Below, piece by piece: positions 1 through 8,270 of a stretch of DNA of 64,000 nucleotides; within the stretch, counting starts at the first letter, position 1; each line of letters starts with the position of its first letter. Under the pieces are notes generated by a model that was not told where the DNA came from, searched no databases, and saw only the letters and a program-made list of their open reading frames with translations. The position numbers and the translations under genes are program-made. Source of the stretch: JAIUNP01 sp020161975 (GTDB lineage Bacteria > Pseudomonadota > Alphaproteobacteria > Rhizobiales > Beijerinckiaceae); assembly GCA_036745275.1 (NCBI GenBank), contig DAIOGK010000005.1, positions 1 through 64,000 on the forward strand, given 5' to 3'.

Positions 1-60
1 CTCGAACCCGCGACCTCCGGCGTGACAGGCCGGCACTCTAACCGACTGAGCTACGTCCGC
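1..60 (-). tRNA. tRNA-Asp (GTC), 3' end outside the window
   Basis: Read on the minus strand, the 7-nt acceptor strand GCGGACG (60-54) is followed by a GCTCAG D-arm, an anticodon stem CCGGC/GCCGG around the loop CTGTCAC, and a GGTTCGA T-loop. The anticodon GTC specifies aspartate. The 3' half of the T-arm, the acceptor 3' strand and CCA lie before position 1, so the gene is partial here. Confidence 0.93.
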
Positions 61-184
61 GCATTTCTTTCGCTTCGCTTTCGCGTTGCGAGATCGGCGG
101 GATACGGTGCCCTGCCCTGCAAGTCAAGCGCAGGGCCGCATTTTTTTCCCGCGCATCGCAAGCGCTGCAAAACGACGGATTTTG

Positions 185-901
185 CTACATTTTTGCACCG
201 GCAAGATTGAGTTGCCGGATTTCCCGCGGCGAAAGGACCCGCGCATTCTCGTGCGGGATTGATTCTGCAATGTCGACGAGATCGGGGTTGACGCCCATTT
301 CCTCGATATAGGCACTGAGCGCGTTGAGCTCCGCCTCGCCCGCATAGACCTGGCGGCGCTCGTATTCCCGCGTGGCAGGATCATACTGGCCGATGTTGCC
401 GGCCATGCGGTGGACAGCGATGCGGCTTTCGGGCGGCACCACCCGCTTTGCACCGCCTGCAAGCGCATAGACGCAGGCCGAAGCACAGGTGCCGGACATG
501 AAGCGCAGATTCGGGGCATAGCCCCGCTCCCGCTTGCCGCGCGCCCGCCTGGGCATCTCGCGCACGTCCATGGCGCGAGCAACCACCACGACAGTGTTCA
601 GCTTGCGCAGAATGCGGCCGAAGGAGATCGAGGAATTGACGCTGCCACCCGGTGAATGAATCAGCAGCACATTGATCAGGCCCGGCCTGCCGATCTCCTG
701 CCGGGCGAAGTTCAGAAACGCCTGCGGAGTACGGGATGTGATGGGGCCGGAGGCCTGCATGATCCTGGGGCAATCGCCCTCGCACCGCCCATCACTCGTA
801 TAGGGCAGCGTGGAAAACATCATGTCGTCGGCCCTGGCAACACTTGCCAGAGCCGAGACATACGCAGACACAAAAATTGCAGGCAGAAGCGAAAGACGCA
901 T
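185..901 (-). CDS. exported ClpP-fold-like protein (COG3904-type), paralogue 1
   Basis: A 238-residue protein with a signal peptide (residues 1-24, ending ASVARA) and no later membrane segment, so probably periplasmic. Two blocks match the ClpP/crotonase fold: IHSPGGSVNSSISFG (81-95) resembles the oxyanion-loop region INSPGG of ClpP, and GTCASACVYALAGG (137-150) followed by AVHRM (162-166) resembles the ClpP Ser and His motifs. S141 and H164 are therefore candidate catalytic residues. The third residue is unclear: the end of the protein has N219 where paralogue 2 (1635-2300) has an Asp. I chose the ATG at 901 because the hydrophobic signal starts there; an upstream start at 934 would add 11 polar residues. 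It lies between tRNA-Val and tRNA-Asp. Substrate and activity are unknown. Confidence 0.75.
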   Translation of the reverse strand: MRLSLLPAIFVSAYVSALASVARADDMMFSTLPYTSDGRCEGDCPRIMQASGPITSRTPQAFLNFARQEIGRPGLINVLLIHSPGGSVNSSISFGRILRKLNTVVVVARAMDVREMPRRARGKRERGYAPNLRFMSGTCASACVYALAGGAKRVVPPESRIAVHRMAGNIGQYDPATREYERRQVYAGEAELNALSAYIEEMGVNPDLVDIAESIPHENARVLSPREIRQLNLAGAKM

Positions 902-1160
902 ACTCAACTCAACAGTCGCTCTGGTACTCGACACTAACGCTACACAACGCTACGCATATTCGGCAAGACCGGCCACACTGGCCAACGCCTCTTGCCCCAT
1001 CATTCATGACGGGTTCACGTTAATAATTGGAATGTCACGGAAATTTCCTGCGTATCAACTTGGGGCGTCCCGTAACGGGAGCGCAGTCCAGGCCCCGGTT
1101 GCAGGAAATTTCAATGGTTGGTGACAACCACCCGAGAATACCCACCGAGGAGTGGAATTC

Positions 1161-1475
1161 ATGAAAAGACTGCTCTTTGCGCTGGTCGGAGGGGTAGCGC
1201 TGCTCTCCTCGTCCATGTCCGCCAGTGCTCAGTATTACTACGACGACCCCTATGGTCGCCCGCCGCCGCCACGGTATCGCCCAGGCCCGCCGCCGGATTA
1301 TTATGGTCGCCCGCCGCCAGATTACTATGGTGGTCCGCGCTATCGTCCCCGGCAGCGCATCAGCGATCTTTGCGTGACCTCGCGCGGGGTCTGCGGCACG
1401 CGGCCTGCGCCGTCCGGCACACCGTGCCAGTGCTACATCGAAGGCTTCGGGCGCAAGCGCGGCAACATTCAGTGA
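1161..1475 (+). CDS. small secreted Tyr/Pro-rich protein
   Basis: A 104-residue protein. Residues 1-23 form a typical signal peptide ending SASA, followed by a Tyr/Pro-rich low-complexity section (24-65) with repeats of the type PPPDYYG. The C-terminal part carries four cysteines (C71, C78, C89, C91) in a CxxxxxxC-CxC arrangement that could form disulphides after export. A GAGGAG ribosome-binding site at about 1147-1152 supports the ATG at 1161; a GTG at 1152 overlaps that site and is unlikely. The stop codon is 2 nt from the 3' end of the opposing tRNA-Val gene. Similar small secreted proteins are common in Hyphomicrobiales, but I do not know a function; an envelope or structural role is a guess. 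Confidence 0.75.
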   Translation: MKRLLFALVGGVALLSSSMSASAQYYYDDPYGRPPPPRYRPGPPPDYYGRPPPDYYGGPRYRPRQRISDLCVTSRGVCGTRPAPSGTPCQCYIEGFGRKRGNIQ

Positions 1476-1477
1476 AA

Positions 1478-1554
1478 TGGTGGGCGGTGAGAGATTCGAA
1501 CTCCCGACCTACTGGGTGTAAACCAGCCGCTCTAACCAGCTGAGCTAACCGCCC
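1478..1554 (-). tRNA. tRNA-Val (TAC)
   Basis: Minus-strand cloverleaf: acceptor GGGCGGT (1554-1548) pairs with ACCGCCC (1488-1482), D-arm GCTCAG, anticodon stem around the loop TTTACAC, T-loop GTTCGAATC, discriminator A, and an encoded CCA at 1480-1478. The anticodon TAC specifies valine. Confidence 0.97.
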
Positions 1555-1634
1555 CTCACCGCCTTTCACTCGATTTTCGCCGCGTTGGCAAGTGCTTCGT
1601 GGCAAGTGCTGCACGGCGGTGGCGACGGCAATTG

Positions 1635-2300
1635 TCAGAACGTCGTCACCAGCTTCAATTGCTTCATTTCCTTTGGAGTCAGAATCCGCATGTCCGACTG
1701 GGGAACCCGCTCGGAAATTTCGGCCAGCCTGCCGCTGACCCCCATTCGGGCATAATACTCGGCCATCATCGCGGTCATTTCCGAGCGGTCAAGATGGAGC
1801 CGCTCGACACTGCGCGTGACCGGATCATGCACTTCTGTCTGAACCTGCGCAGCGCCATGCACGGCCACCACGCTGCCTTGCGGAACGATCCGCTTCGCCC
1901 CCCCCGCCAGCACCAGCACACAGGCCGAGCCGCAGACGCCGCTGGCAAGTCCGCTCTTCTGGCTGATGCTTTCACCTGTGCCGCGTGCCACGATGACGCT
2001 GGCGCCGGTCCTGCGCAGCAGCAGGCCGAGCCGCATTCCGCCAGCCATGTTGCCACCCGGCGAATGGATCATCACCAGCTTGCCCACCGTGCGTCCGCCC
2101 GTGGAATGGCGCATGAACCAGGCGAACTCCTCATCTTCATTGCCGGCGATGGTACCGGTGGCGACAATAACCGAGGGGCAGGACGGCTTGCAGGACCCTG
2201 TATCGAATTCCGCAAGGCGATAGCTGAGTGCGGATGCAGGAGCGCCCGCCCCCGCCAGCAGGCCCAGGGCCAGGATCGCCACGCCACGAAACCTGTTCAT
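1635..2300 (-). CDS. exported ClpP-fold-like protein (COG3904-type), paralogue 2
   Basis: A 221-residue protein similar to the one at 185-901. It has a signal peptide (1-24), the block IHSPGGNMAGG (78-88), GVCGSACVLVLAGG (121-134) with candidate nucleophile S125, and AVHGA with H148. Near the C-terminus D203 is a candidate third catalytic residue, lying in the equivalent of the ClpP segment that ends with its Asp. Conserved cysteines (C37, C41) follow the signal. The start at 2300 is preceded by GGAGG with 5-nt spacing; an ATG 18 nt upstream lacks such a site. It is the first gene after lon on the same strand and precedes tRNA-Val, the place where many Rhizobiales carry hupB. Protease activity is inferred from fold motifs only. 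Confidence 0.75.
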   Translation of the reverse strand: MNRFRGVAILALGLLAGAGAPASALSYRLAEFDTGSCKPSCPSVIVATGTIAGNEDEEFAWFMRHSTGGRTVGKLVMIHSPGGNMAGGMRLGLLLRRTGASVIVARGTGESISQKSGLASGVCGSACVLVLAGGAKRIVPQGSVVAVHGAAQVQTEVHDPVTRSVERLHLDRSEMTAMMAEYYARMGVSGRLAEISERVPQSDMRILTPKEMKQLKLVTTF

Positions 2301-2344
2301 GGTCCCTCCGGGTCGCATTCAAGGCCTTCCGCTGCCACGCGGTC

Positions 2345-2374
2345 AACAAAAAACCCCGCGCGAGATGCGCGGGG
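2345..2374 (-). terminator. intrinsic terminator after lon
   Basis: Perfect 8-bp GC stem CCCCGCGC (2354-2361) / GCGCGGGG (2367-2374) with a 5-nt loop. On the minus strand it is followed immediately by six T (complement of 2348-2353). It lies 27 nt after the lon stop and separates lon from the exported protein gene. Confidence 0.88.
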
Positions 2375-2400
2375 CTTCTTTTCGTGTCGGATTGCGACGA

Positions 2401-4824
2401 TCAGTGCGCCGCAACCGCTGATGCCTTTGCCTGATCCGCCGCCGTTGCCTTCTCGTGCAGGGTTTCATCCCACTCGATGGCTTCCGGCATCCGTACCAGA
2501 GCGTGCTTCAACACCTCGTCCATGCGCGAAACGGGGATGATCTCCAGCCCGTTCTTCACATTGTCTGGAATGTCGGCGAGGTCCTTCACGTTCTCCTCGG
2601 GGATGAGAACAGTCTTGAGCCCGCCACGCAGCGCCGCCAGCAGCTTCTCCTTCAACCCGCCGATCGGCAGCACCCTGCCCCGCAACGTCACCTCGCCGGT
2701 CATGGCGATGGTGCGCTTGATCGGGATGCCGGTGATGATCGAGACGATGGTGGTGGCCATCGCCGTGCCGGCAGAGGGGCCGTCCTTGGGCGTTGCGCCA
2801 TCCGGCACGTGCACATGGATGTCCCGCTTGTCGAACAGCGGCGGCGCGACACCGAAATCGAGGCAGCGCGAGCGGACCCAGGACGATGCGGCGGAGATGC
2901 TCTCCTTCATCACGTCCTTCAGGTTGCCCGTCACCGTCATCTTGCCCTTGCCGGGCATCATGACGCCTTCGATGGTCAGCAGTTCGCCGCCGACCTCGGT
3001 CCAGGCAAGCCCCGTGACGACGCCCACCTGATCCTCGCTCTCGGCCTCGCCGTAGCGGAACTTCGGCGGTCCGAGGAACTCGGCCAGGTTGTTCTTCGTC
3101 ACCTCGACCTTCTCGACCTTGAGAAGCAGGATGTTCTTCACCGCCTTGCGCACGAGGTTGGAAATCTCGCGTTCAAGATTGCGAACGCCCGATTCCCGCG
3201 TGTAGCGCCGCACGAGCTGCATCAGCGCTTCGTCCGTGATCGACCATTCCTTGTCGGTCAGGCCGTGTTTCGCCAGCGACTTCGGAATGATGTGCTTGCG
3301 GATGATCGCCGCCTTCTCATCTTCGGTGTAGCCGGCGATGCGGATGATCTCCATCCGGTCCATCAACGGCCCGGGGATGTTCAGAGAGTTCGCCGTCGTC
3401 ACGAACATGATGTTCGACAGGTCGTAGTCCACCTCAAGGTAGTGATCGGCAAAGGTCTGGTTCTGCTCGGGGTCGAGCACCTCCAGCAGCGCAGCCGAAG
3501 GATCGCCGCGGAAATCCATACCCATCTTGTCGATTTCATCGAGCAGGAAGAGCGGATTGGCGGTTTTCGCCTTGCGCAGGGACTGGATGATTTTGCCGGG
3601 CATGGAGCCGATATAGGTGCGCCGGTGGCCACGGATCTCCGCCTCATCGCGCACACCGCCCAGCGACATGCGCACGAATTCGCGGCCCGTCGCCTTGGCG
3701 ATGGACTTGCCGAGCGAGGTCTTGCCGACACCGGGCGGGCCAACGAGGCAGAGGATCGGCCCGGTCAGCTTGTTCGCCCGCTGCTGCACGGCGAGATACT
3801 CGACGATGCGGTCCTTGACCTTGTCGAGGCCATAGTGATCGCCATCGAGGGTCTCCTGCGCAAGCTTGAGATCCTTCTTCACCTTCGACCGCTTGCCCCA
3901 GGGCAGCGACAGCATCCAGTCGAGATAATTGCGCACGACGGTTGCCTCGGCGGACATCGGCGACATCTGCCTGAGCTTCTTCAGCTCGTGCAGCGACTTG
4001 TCGCGCGCTTCCTTCGACAGCTTGGTGCGATGGATCTTCTCTTCGAGTTCGGCAAGTTCGTCCTTGCCATCCTCGTCGCCAAGCTCCTTCTGGATCGCCT
4101 TGATCTGCTCGTTCAGGTAGTACTCGCGCTGGGTTTTTTCCATCTGCCGCTTCACGCGGGTGCGGATGCGCTTTTCGACCTGGAGAACGGAAATCTCGCT
4201 CTCCATCAGTCCGAGCACCTTCTCCAGCCGGTCTGCAACCTTCGGCAATTCAAGGATCGCCTGCTTGTCGGCAATCTTCACCGCAAGATGCGAGGCCACG
4301 GTGTCGGCGAGCTTGGCATAGTCCTCGATCTGGCCAACGGAGTTGACCACATCGGGCGAAACCTTCTTGTTCAGCTTCACATAGCCTTCAAACTCGGTGA
4401 CAACCGACCGGGCCAGCGCCTCGACCTCGACACGATCCCCCGTGTCGTCGGCCAGAACTTCGACCTCGGCCTCGAGATGTCCGTCCTCGCGGACATATTT
4501 GCGAACGCGGGCACGCGTCGCACCCTCGACCAGCACCTTCACCGTGCTGTCGGGCAGCTTCAGCAACTGGAGAACGGTCGCCAGCGTGCCGATCTCATAA
4601 ATGCCGTCGGCGGACGGATCATCTTCGTCCTTGTTCTTCTGCGTCGCGAGCAGGATGTAGCGATCCGTGCGCATGACTTCCTCAAGCGCCTTGATCGACT
4701 TCTCGCGGCCAACGAACAACGGCACGATCATATGCGGAAACACCACGATGTCGCGCAGCGGGAGGACCGGAGCGACCTCGATGCTGCCTGCGATCAACGG
4801 GGGACGTGCCTTTTGACCAGTCAT
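2401..4824 (-). CDS. lon: ATP-dependent protease Lon
   Basis: An 807-residue homohexameric AAA+ serine protease that degrades misfolded and regulatory proteins in the cytosol. The order is: N-terminal substrate domain (about 15-210), a coiled-coil helical region, the AAA+ module with Walker A GPPGVGKT (362-369) and Walker B FLLDEIDK, and the C-terminal protease domain with the Ser-Lys dyad S684 (in DGPSAG) and K727 (in GLKEK). Length is normal for bacterial LonA. The start at 4824 follows AGGAGA with good spacing; an in-frame start 8 codons upstream would overlap that site. It is transcribed in the same direction as clpX and clpP, but a small gene on the other strand lies between clpX and lon. 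An intrinsic terminator follows the stop. Confidence 0.98.
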   Translation of the reverse strand: MTGQKARPPLIAGSIEVAPVLPLRDIVVFPHMIVPLFVGREKSIKALEEVMRTDRYILLATQKNKDEDDPSADGIYEIGTLATVLQLLKLPDSTVKVLVEGATRARVRKYVREDGHLEAEVEVLADDTGDRVEVEALARSVVTEFEGYVKLNKKVSPDVVNSVGQIEDYAKLADTVASHLAVKIADKQAILELPKVADRLEKVLGLMESEISVLQVEKRIRTRVKRQMEKTQREYYLNEQIKAIQKELGDEDGKDELAELEEKIHRTKLSKEARDKSLHELKKLRQMSPMSAEATVVRNYLDWMLSLPWGKRSKVKKDLKLAQETLDGDHYGLDKVKDRIVEYLAVQQRANKLTGPILCLVGPPGVGKTSLGKSIAKATGREFVRMSLGGVRDEAEIRGHRRTYIGSMPGKIIQSLRKAKTANPLFLLDEIDKMGMDFRGDPSAALLEVLDPEQNQTFADHYLEVDYDLSNIMFVTTANSLNIPGPLMDRMEIIRIAGYTEDEKAAIIRKHIIPKSLAKHGLTDKEWSITDEALMQLVRRYTRESGVRNLEREISNLVRKAVKNILLLKVEKVEVTKNNLAEFLGPPKFRYGEAESEDQVGVVTGLAWTEVGGELLTIEGVMMPGKGKMTVTGNLKDVMKESISAASSWVRSRCLDFGVAPPLFDKRDIHVHVPDGATPKDGPSAGTAMATTIVSIITGIPIKRTIAMTGEVTLRGRVLPIGGLKEKLLAALRGGLKTVLIPEENVKDLADIPDNVKNGLEIIPVSRMDEVLKHALVRMPEAIEWDETLHEKATAADQAKASAVAAH

Positions 4825-5058
4825 TTGCTTTCTCCTAGGACGCCGCACCAGATGTTGGCACGGCTCGGGCCGGCAACGTTCACGACCTGCCGCACAATGC
4901 GCTCAGGATGTGGGAAGCCCGCGACTCATGGCGCTTCCGTTGCCATGAAAGGTAAGGTGGCGGTTGCGAAGGGAGAATTCAAGTCTGCTGCAAGAGCCAC
5001 TCTGGACTTGCCCGGCCGTCGTGTTATCGTGAGCCACTGAGACCCGGTGGAGGTATCA

Positions 5059-5382
5059 ATGCCGAACCGTCGTGACCGCTCAACCGCGTGCGCTGCGAGG
5101 CGCAGACTGACCCGCCTTTCCACAAGCCTTGGCGCACTGCTGCTTCTCGGTGGCGTGGCCTTCGGACAAGCATCCCCCCCAAAAGCCGACTGCGACTGCC
5201 GGGCGGCGGGCACGAACTGGAGCCAGGGAATGGAAACTTGTCTCGGCGGCCAGATCTATGTCTGCGGAATGAACCAGAATGTCTCGTCCTGGCTGGAGAC
5301 GGGCCAGAGCTGCCCGTCCGCACGCCGCATCGGCAGGCCCCGGCATTACGCCGAGGCTGCCTTCTCCTCCTTGTCGGAGTAG
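5059..5382 (+). CDS. small Cys-rich secreted protein, antisense overlap with clpX end
   Basis: A 107-residue protein with a basic N-terminus, a hydrophobic signal segment (about 19-37, ending in the region FGQA) and a cysteine-rich mature part (C45, C47, C61, C69, C85) containing NWSQGMETC and IYVCG. It is likely exported and disulphide-bonded. The start at 5059 is preceded by GGTGGAGGT; a GTG at 5047 would overlap that site. The last 37 nt overlap the 3' end of clpX on the other strand, and the last dozen residues are probably unconserved. It is divergent from lon, with about 230 nt between the two starts. No function is known to me. Confidence 0.7.
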   Translation: MPNRRDRSTACAARRRLTRLSTSLGALLLLGGVAFGQASPPKADCDCRAAGTNWSQGMETCLGGQIYVCGMNQNVSSWLETGQSCPSARRIGRPRHYAEAAFSSLSE

Positions 5383-6608
5383 ATGTAGAGGGGCTTTGCC
5401 TTGCCCTCGATCACCTCGGGCCCGACAACGACCTGCTCGACATTCTCAAGGCCGGGCAGATCGAACATCGTGTCGAGCAGGATGCCTTCCATGATCGAGC
5501 GCAGGCCGCGCGCGCCGGTCTTCCGTTCGATGGCTTTGCGGGCGATCATGCCCACGGCCTCATCCTGGAAGGTCAGGTCAACGTTTTCCATCTCGAACAG
5601 GCGTTGATACTGCTTGACGAGCGCGTTCTTCGGCGCGGTCAGGATCTGCTTGAGGGTTTCCTCGTCGAGATCCTCGAGCGTCGCGATGACAGGCAGACGA
5701 CCGACAAATTCCGGGATAAGGCCGAACTTGAGCAGATCTTCCGGCTCAAGCGCGCGGAAAATCTCGCCCGTGCGGCGATCATCCGGCGCTTCCACCTTGG
5801 CGCCGAAGCCGATGGACGTCCCCTTGCCGCGACCTGAAATGATCCGCTCCAGCCCCGCAAAGGCGCCGCCGCAGATGAAGAGGATGTTGGTGGTGTCGAC
5901 CTGCAGGAACTCCTGCTGCGGATGCTTGCGCCCGCCCTGCGGAGGAACGGAGGCAACCGTGCCTTCCATGATCTTCAGGAGCGCCTGCTGTACGCCTTCG
6001 CCCGACACATCACGGGTGATCGACGGATTGTCCGACTTGCGGGAAATCTTGTCGATCTCGTCGATGTAGACGATGCCGCGCTGCGCCCGCTCGACGTTGT
6101 AATCGGAGGCCTGGAGCAGCTTGAGGATGATGTTCTCGACGTCCTCACCGACATAGCCGGCTTCGGTCAGCGTCGTTGCGTCCGCCATGGTGAAGGGCAC
6201 ATCGAGAATGCGCGCCAGGGTCTGCGCCAGCAGCGTCTTGCCCGAGCCGGTCGGCCCGACGAGCAGGATGTTCGACTTCGCAAGCTCAACGTCGTTGTGC
6301 TTGGTGGCGTGGTTGAGGCGCTTGTAGTGGTTATGAACTGCGACCGCGAGCACACGCTTGGCGTGGAACTGGCCGATCACGTAATCGTCCAGAACCTTAC
6401 AGATTTCCTTCGGCGTCGGAATGCCGTCCTTGGTCTTCACCAGCGAGGACTTCGATTCCTCGCGGATGATGTCCATGCACAGCTCGACGCACTCATCGCA
6501 GATGAACACGGTCGGCCCGGCAATGAGCTTGCGCACCTCGTGCTGGCTCTTGCCGCAGAAGGAGCAATACAGCGTGCTGCGCGTATCTCCACCGGACTGC
6601 TTGCTCAT
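5346..6608 (-). CDS. clpX: ClpX, ATPase and specificity subunit of ClpXP
   Basis: A 420-residue AAA+ unfoldase that feeds tagged proteins into ClpP. The N-terminal zinc-binding domain has four cysteines C15, C18, C37 and C40. Walker A GPTGSGKT is at 118-125, Walker [10 protein letters not shown] follows at about 180-190, and the ClpP-docking loop and sensor motifs are present further on. Length and sequence are typical for Alphaproteobacteria. It lies 210 nt downstream of clpP on the same strand; the gap is enough for its own promoter. Its 3' end overlaps a small convergent gene by 37 nt. Confidence 0.98.
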   Translation of the reverse strand: MSKQSGGDTRSTLYCSFCGKSQHEVRKLIAGPTVFICDECVELCMDIIREESKSSLVKTKDGIPTPKEICKVLDDYVIGQFHAKRVLAVAVHNHYKRLNHATKHNDVELAKSNILLVGPTGSGKTLLAQTLARILDVPFTMADATTLTEAGYVGEDVENIILKLLQASDYNVERAQRGIVYIDEIDKISRKSDNPSITRDVSGEGVQQALLKIMEGTVASVPPQGGRKHPQQEFLQVDTTNILFICGGAFAGLERIISGRGKGTSIGFGAKVEAPDDRRTGEIFRALEPEDLLKFGLIPEFVGRLPVIATLEDLDEETLKQILTAPKNALVKQYQRLFEMENVDLTFQDEAVGMIARKAIERKTGARGLRSIMEGILLDTMFDLPGLENVEQVVVGPEVIEGKAKPLYIYSDKEEKAASA

Positions 6609-6818
6609 TTCACCCTCACCATCATCCGCGAAAGGCCGCCCCGGTGCCTCGCTTCACAATCCGTTGCGTTGGTGGGACTCACCGCCCCGGCGCAACACCT
6701 TCAGTATCGCCCATTTACCACACGGGACAATGGAAGAAACGTTAAACCGGGAAACGGACAGGAATGGGGCGCACCCAAATGGATAACGCCGCATCAACAT
6801 GTCGGCCCGGGCCGCCAC

Positions 6819-7454
6819 TTACGCCGGCTTGCTTTCAGCCGCATCCTCGCCACGCTTGGACACGACCTTGTCGACCAGACCGAATTCACGGGCACGCTCG
6901 GCGCTCATGAAGTTGTCGCGCTCCAGCGCCTTTTCGATCGTGTCATAATCATTGCCCGTGTGATGGACATAAATCTCGTTCAACCGGCGCTTGAGGCTCT
7001 TGATTTCCTCGGCATGGATCAGGATGTCGGTTGCCTGGCCGCGGAAGCCACCCGAGGGCTGATGCACCATCACGCGAGCATTCGGCAGCGCAAAGCGCAT
7101 CCCGGCTTCGCCCGCCGCCAGCAGCAGCGAGCCCATGGAGGCGGCCTGCCCCGTACACAGCGTCGTCACCGGGCAGCGGATGAACTGCATCGTGTCGTAG
7201 ATGGAAAGGCCCGCCGTCACCACGCCGCCGGGCGAGTTGATGTAGAGCGAGATTTCCTTCTTGGGGTTCTCGGCCTCAAGGAACAGAAGCTGCGCCACGA
7301 CCAGCGAGGCCATGCCATCTTCCACCGGGCCGGTCAGAAAGATGATGCGCTCGCGCAGCAGGCGGGAAAAGATGTCGAAGGCGCGCTCGCCGCGGTTCGA
7401 CTGTTCCACAACCATGGGCACGAGGTTCATGTAGGTTTCGATGGGATCGCGCAT
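6819..7454 (-). CDS. clpP: ClpP protease subunit
   Basis: A 211-residue serine peptidase subunit that forms the double heptameric barrel of ClpXP/ClpAP. The catalytic triad is visible: S106 in GQAASMGS, H131 in VMVHQPSGG and D180 in LERDNF; the oxyanion region INSPGG is at 72-77. The first methionine begins [18 protein letters not shown], the normal start of alphaproteobacterial ClpP. The usual upstream neighbour tig (trigger factor) is absent: the next gene upstream is an unrelated divergent GST. Confidence 0.98.
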   Translation of the reverse strand: MRDPIETYMNLVPMVVEQSNRGERAFDIFSRLLRERIIFLTGPVEDGMASLVVAQLLFLEAENPKKEISLYINSPGGVVTAGLSIYDTMQFIRCPVTTLCTGQAASMGSLLLAAGEAGMRFALPNARVMVHQPSGGFRGQATDILIHAEEIKSLKRRLNEIYVHHTGNDYDTIEKALERDNFMSAERAREFGLVDKVVSKRGEDAAESKPA

Positions 7455-7639
7455 CAGGTCTCTCTTGGTCGATGGCCGGGCGACTCACCCGGCAAGAATC
7501 GGTTCACGCCAGAATTCACATGAAAATAGTAGCGGACAGGTGAATCGCAAAGGGTGCTACCATTGACAATTATCGGGACAGCGGCTTTCCGCTGAAAGAA
7601 CAGGCGCAAGGGGCGCCAGATTCGCGCCGGACAGACCCC

Positions 7640-8266
7640 ATGATTCTCATTGGACAGTATGATTCGCCCTTTGTCCGCCGCGTCGGAATCGCAATGACGC
7701 TTTACGGGCTTGCCTTCGAGCACCGGCCCTGGTCCGCCTTTTCGGATGCCTTCCGCATCCGCCAGTTCAACCCGCTGATCCGGGTGCCGACGCTTGTGCT
7801 CGACAGCGGCGAGGCGTTGATCGACAGCCACGCCATCCTCGACTATCTCGACGGGCTCGCAGATGAAGGGCGGCAGCTTCTGCCCGCATCCAACCCCGAG
7901 CGCTATCGCGCCCGCCGCGTCACCTCGCTGGCCGCCGGCCTCGGCGACAAGGCCGTGAGCCTTTTTTACGAACGGACGATGCACAAGGCAGCCTCGGACA
8001 TCTGGGTGGAGCGGCTCAAGGCCCAGATCGACGGCGCGCTGACCGTACTCGACATCGAGCGCAGCACCATCGCCACCGACTACTGGTTCGGCAGCCGCAT
8101 CAGCCATGCCGATATCACCGTCGGCGCAGTCTGGCGCTACATCAACGATGCGCATCCCGGCCTCGTCACGGCGGAAGATTTCCCCACGCTTGCTGCCATG
8201 TGCGAGCGGCTGGAAACACTGCCCGCCTTCCGCCAGATCAGCCAGCCGCTCATTGCGCCGGTGTGA
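7640..8266 (+). CDS. glutathione S-transferase family protein
   Basis: A 208-residue protein with a thioredoxin-like N-terminal domain: SPFVRRVGIAM (9-19) takes the place of the GST active-site loop, followed by a cis-proline RVPTLV (48-53) and the glutathione-contact motif DSHAILDYL (61-69). An all-helical C-terminal domain covers about 85-205, with ISHADITVG matching the conserved GST capping motif. It is probably cytosolic; the substrate is unknown. It is divergent from clpP and convergent with the BenE transporter, with only 4 nt between the two stops. Confidence 0.9.
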   Translation: MILIGQYDSPFVRRVGIAMTLYGLAFEHRPWSAFSDAFRIRQFNPLIRVPTLVLDSGEALIDSHAILDYLDGLADEGRQLLPASNPERYRARRVTSLAAGLGDKAVSLFYERTMHKAASDIWVERLKAQIDGALTVLDIERSTIATDYWFGSRISHADITVGAVWRYINDAHPGLVTAEDFPTLAAMCERLETLPAFRQISQPLIAPV

Positions 8267-8270
8267 ACCG

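Noticed and set aside
2455..5040. Very long open frame on the + strand opposite lon
   Set aside because: It is the complement of the lon coding sequence; GC-rich codon use leaves few stops. Lon has all its motifs and a ribosome-binding site.
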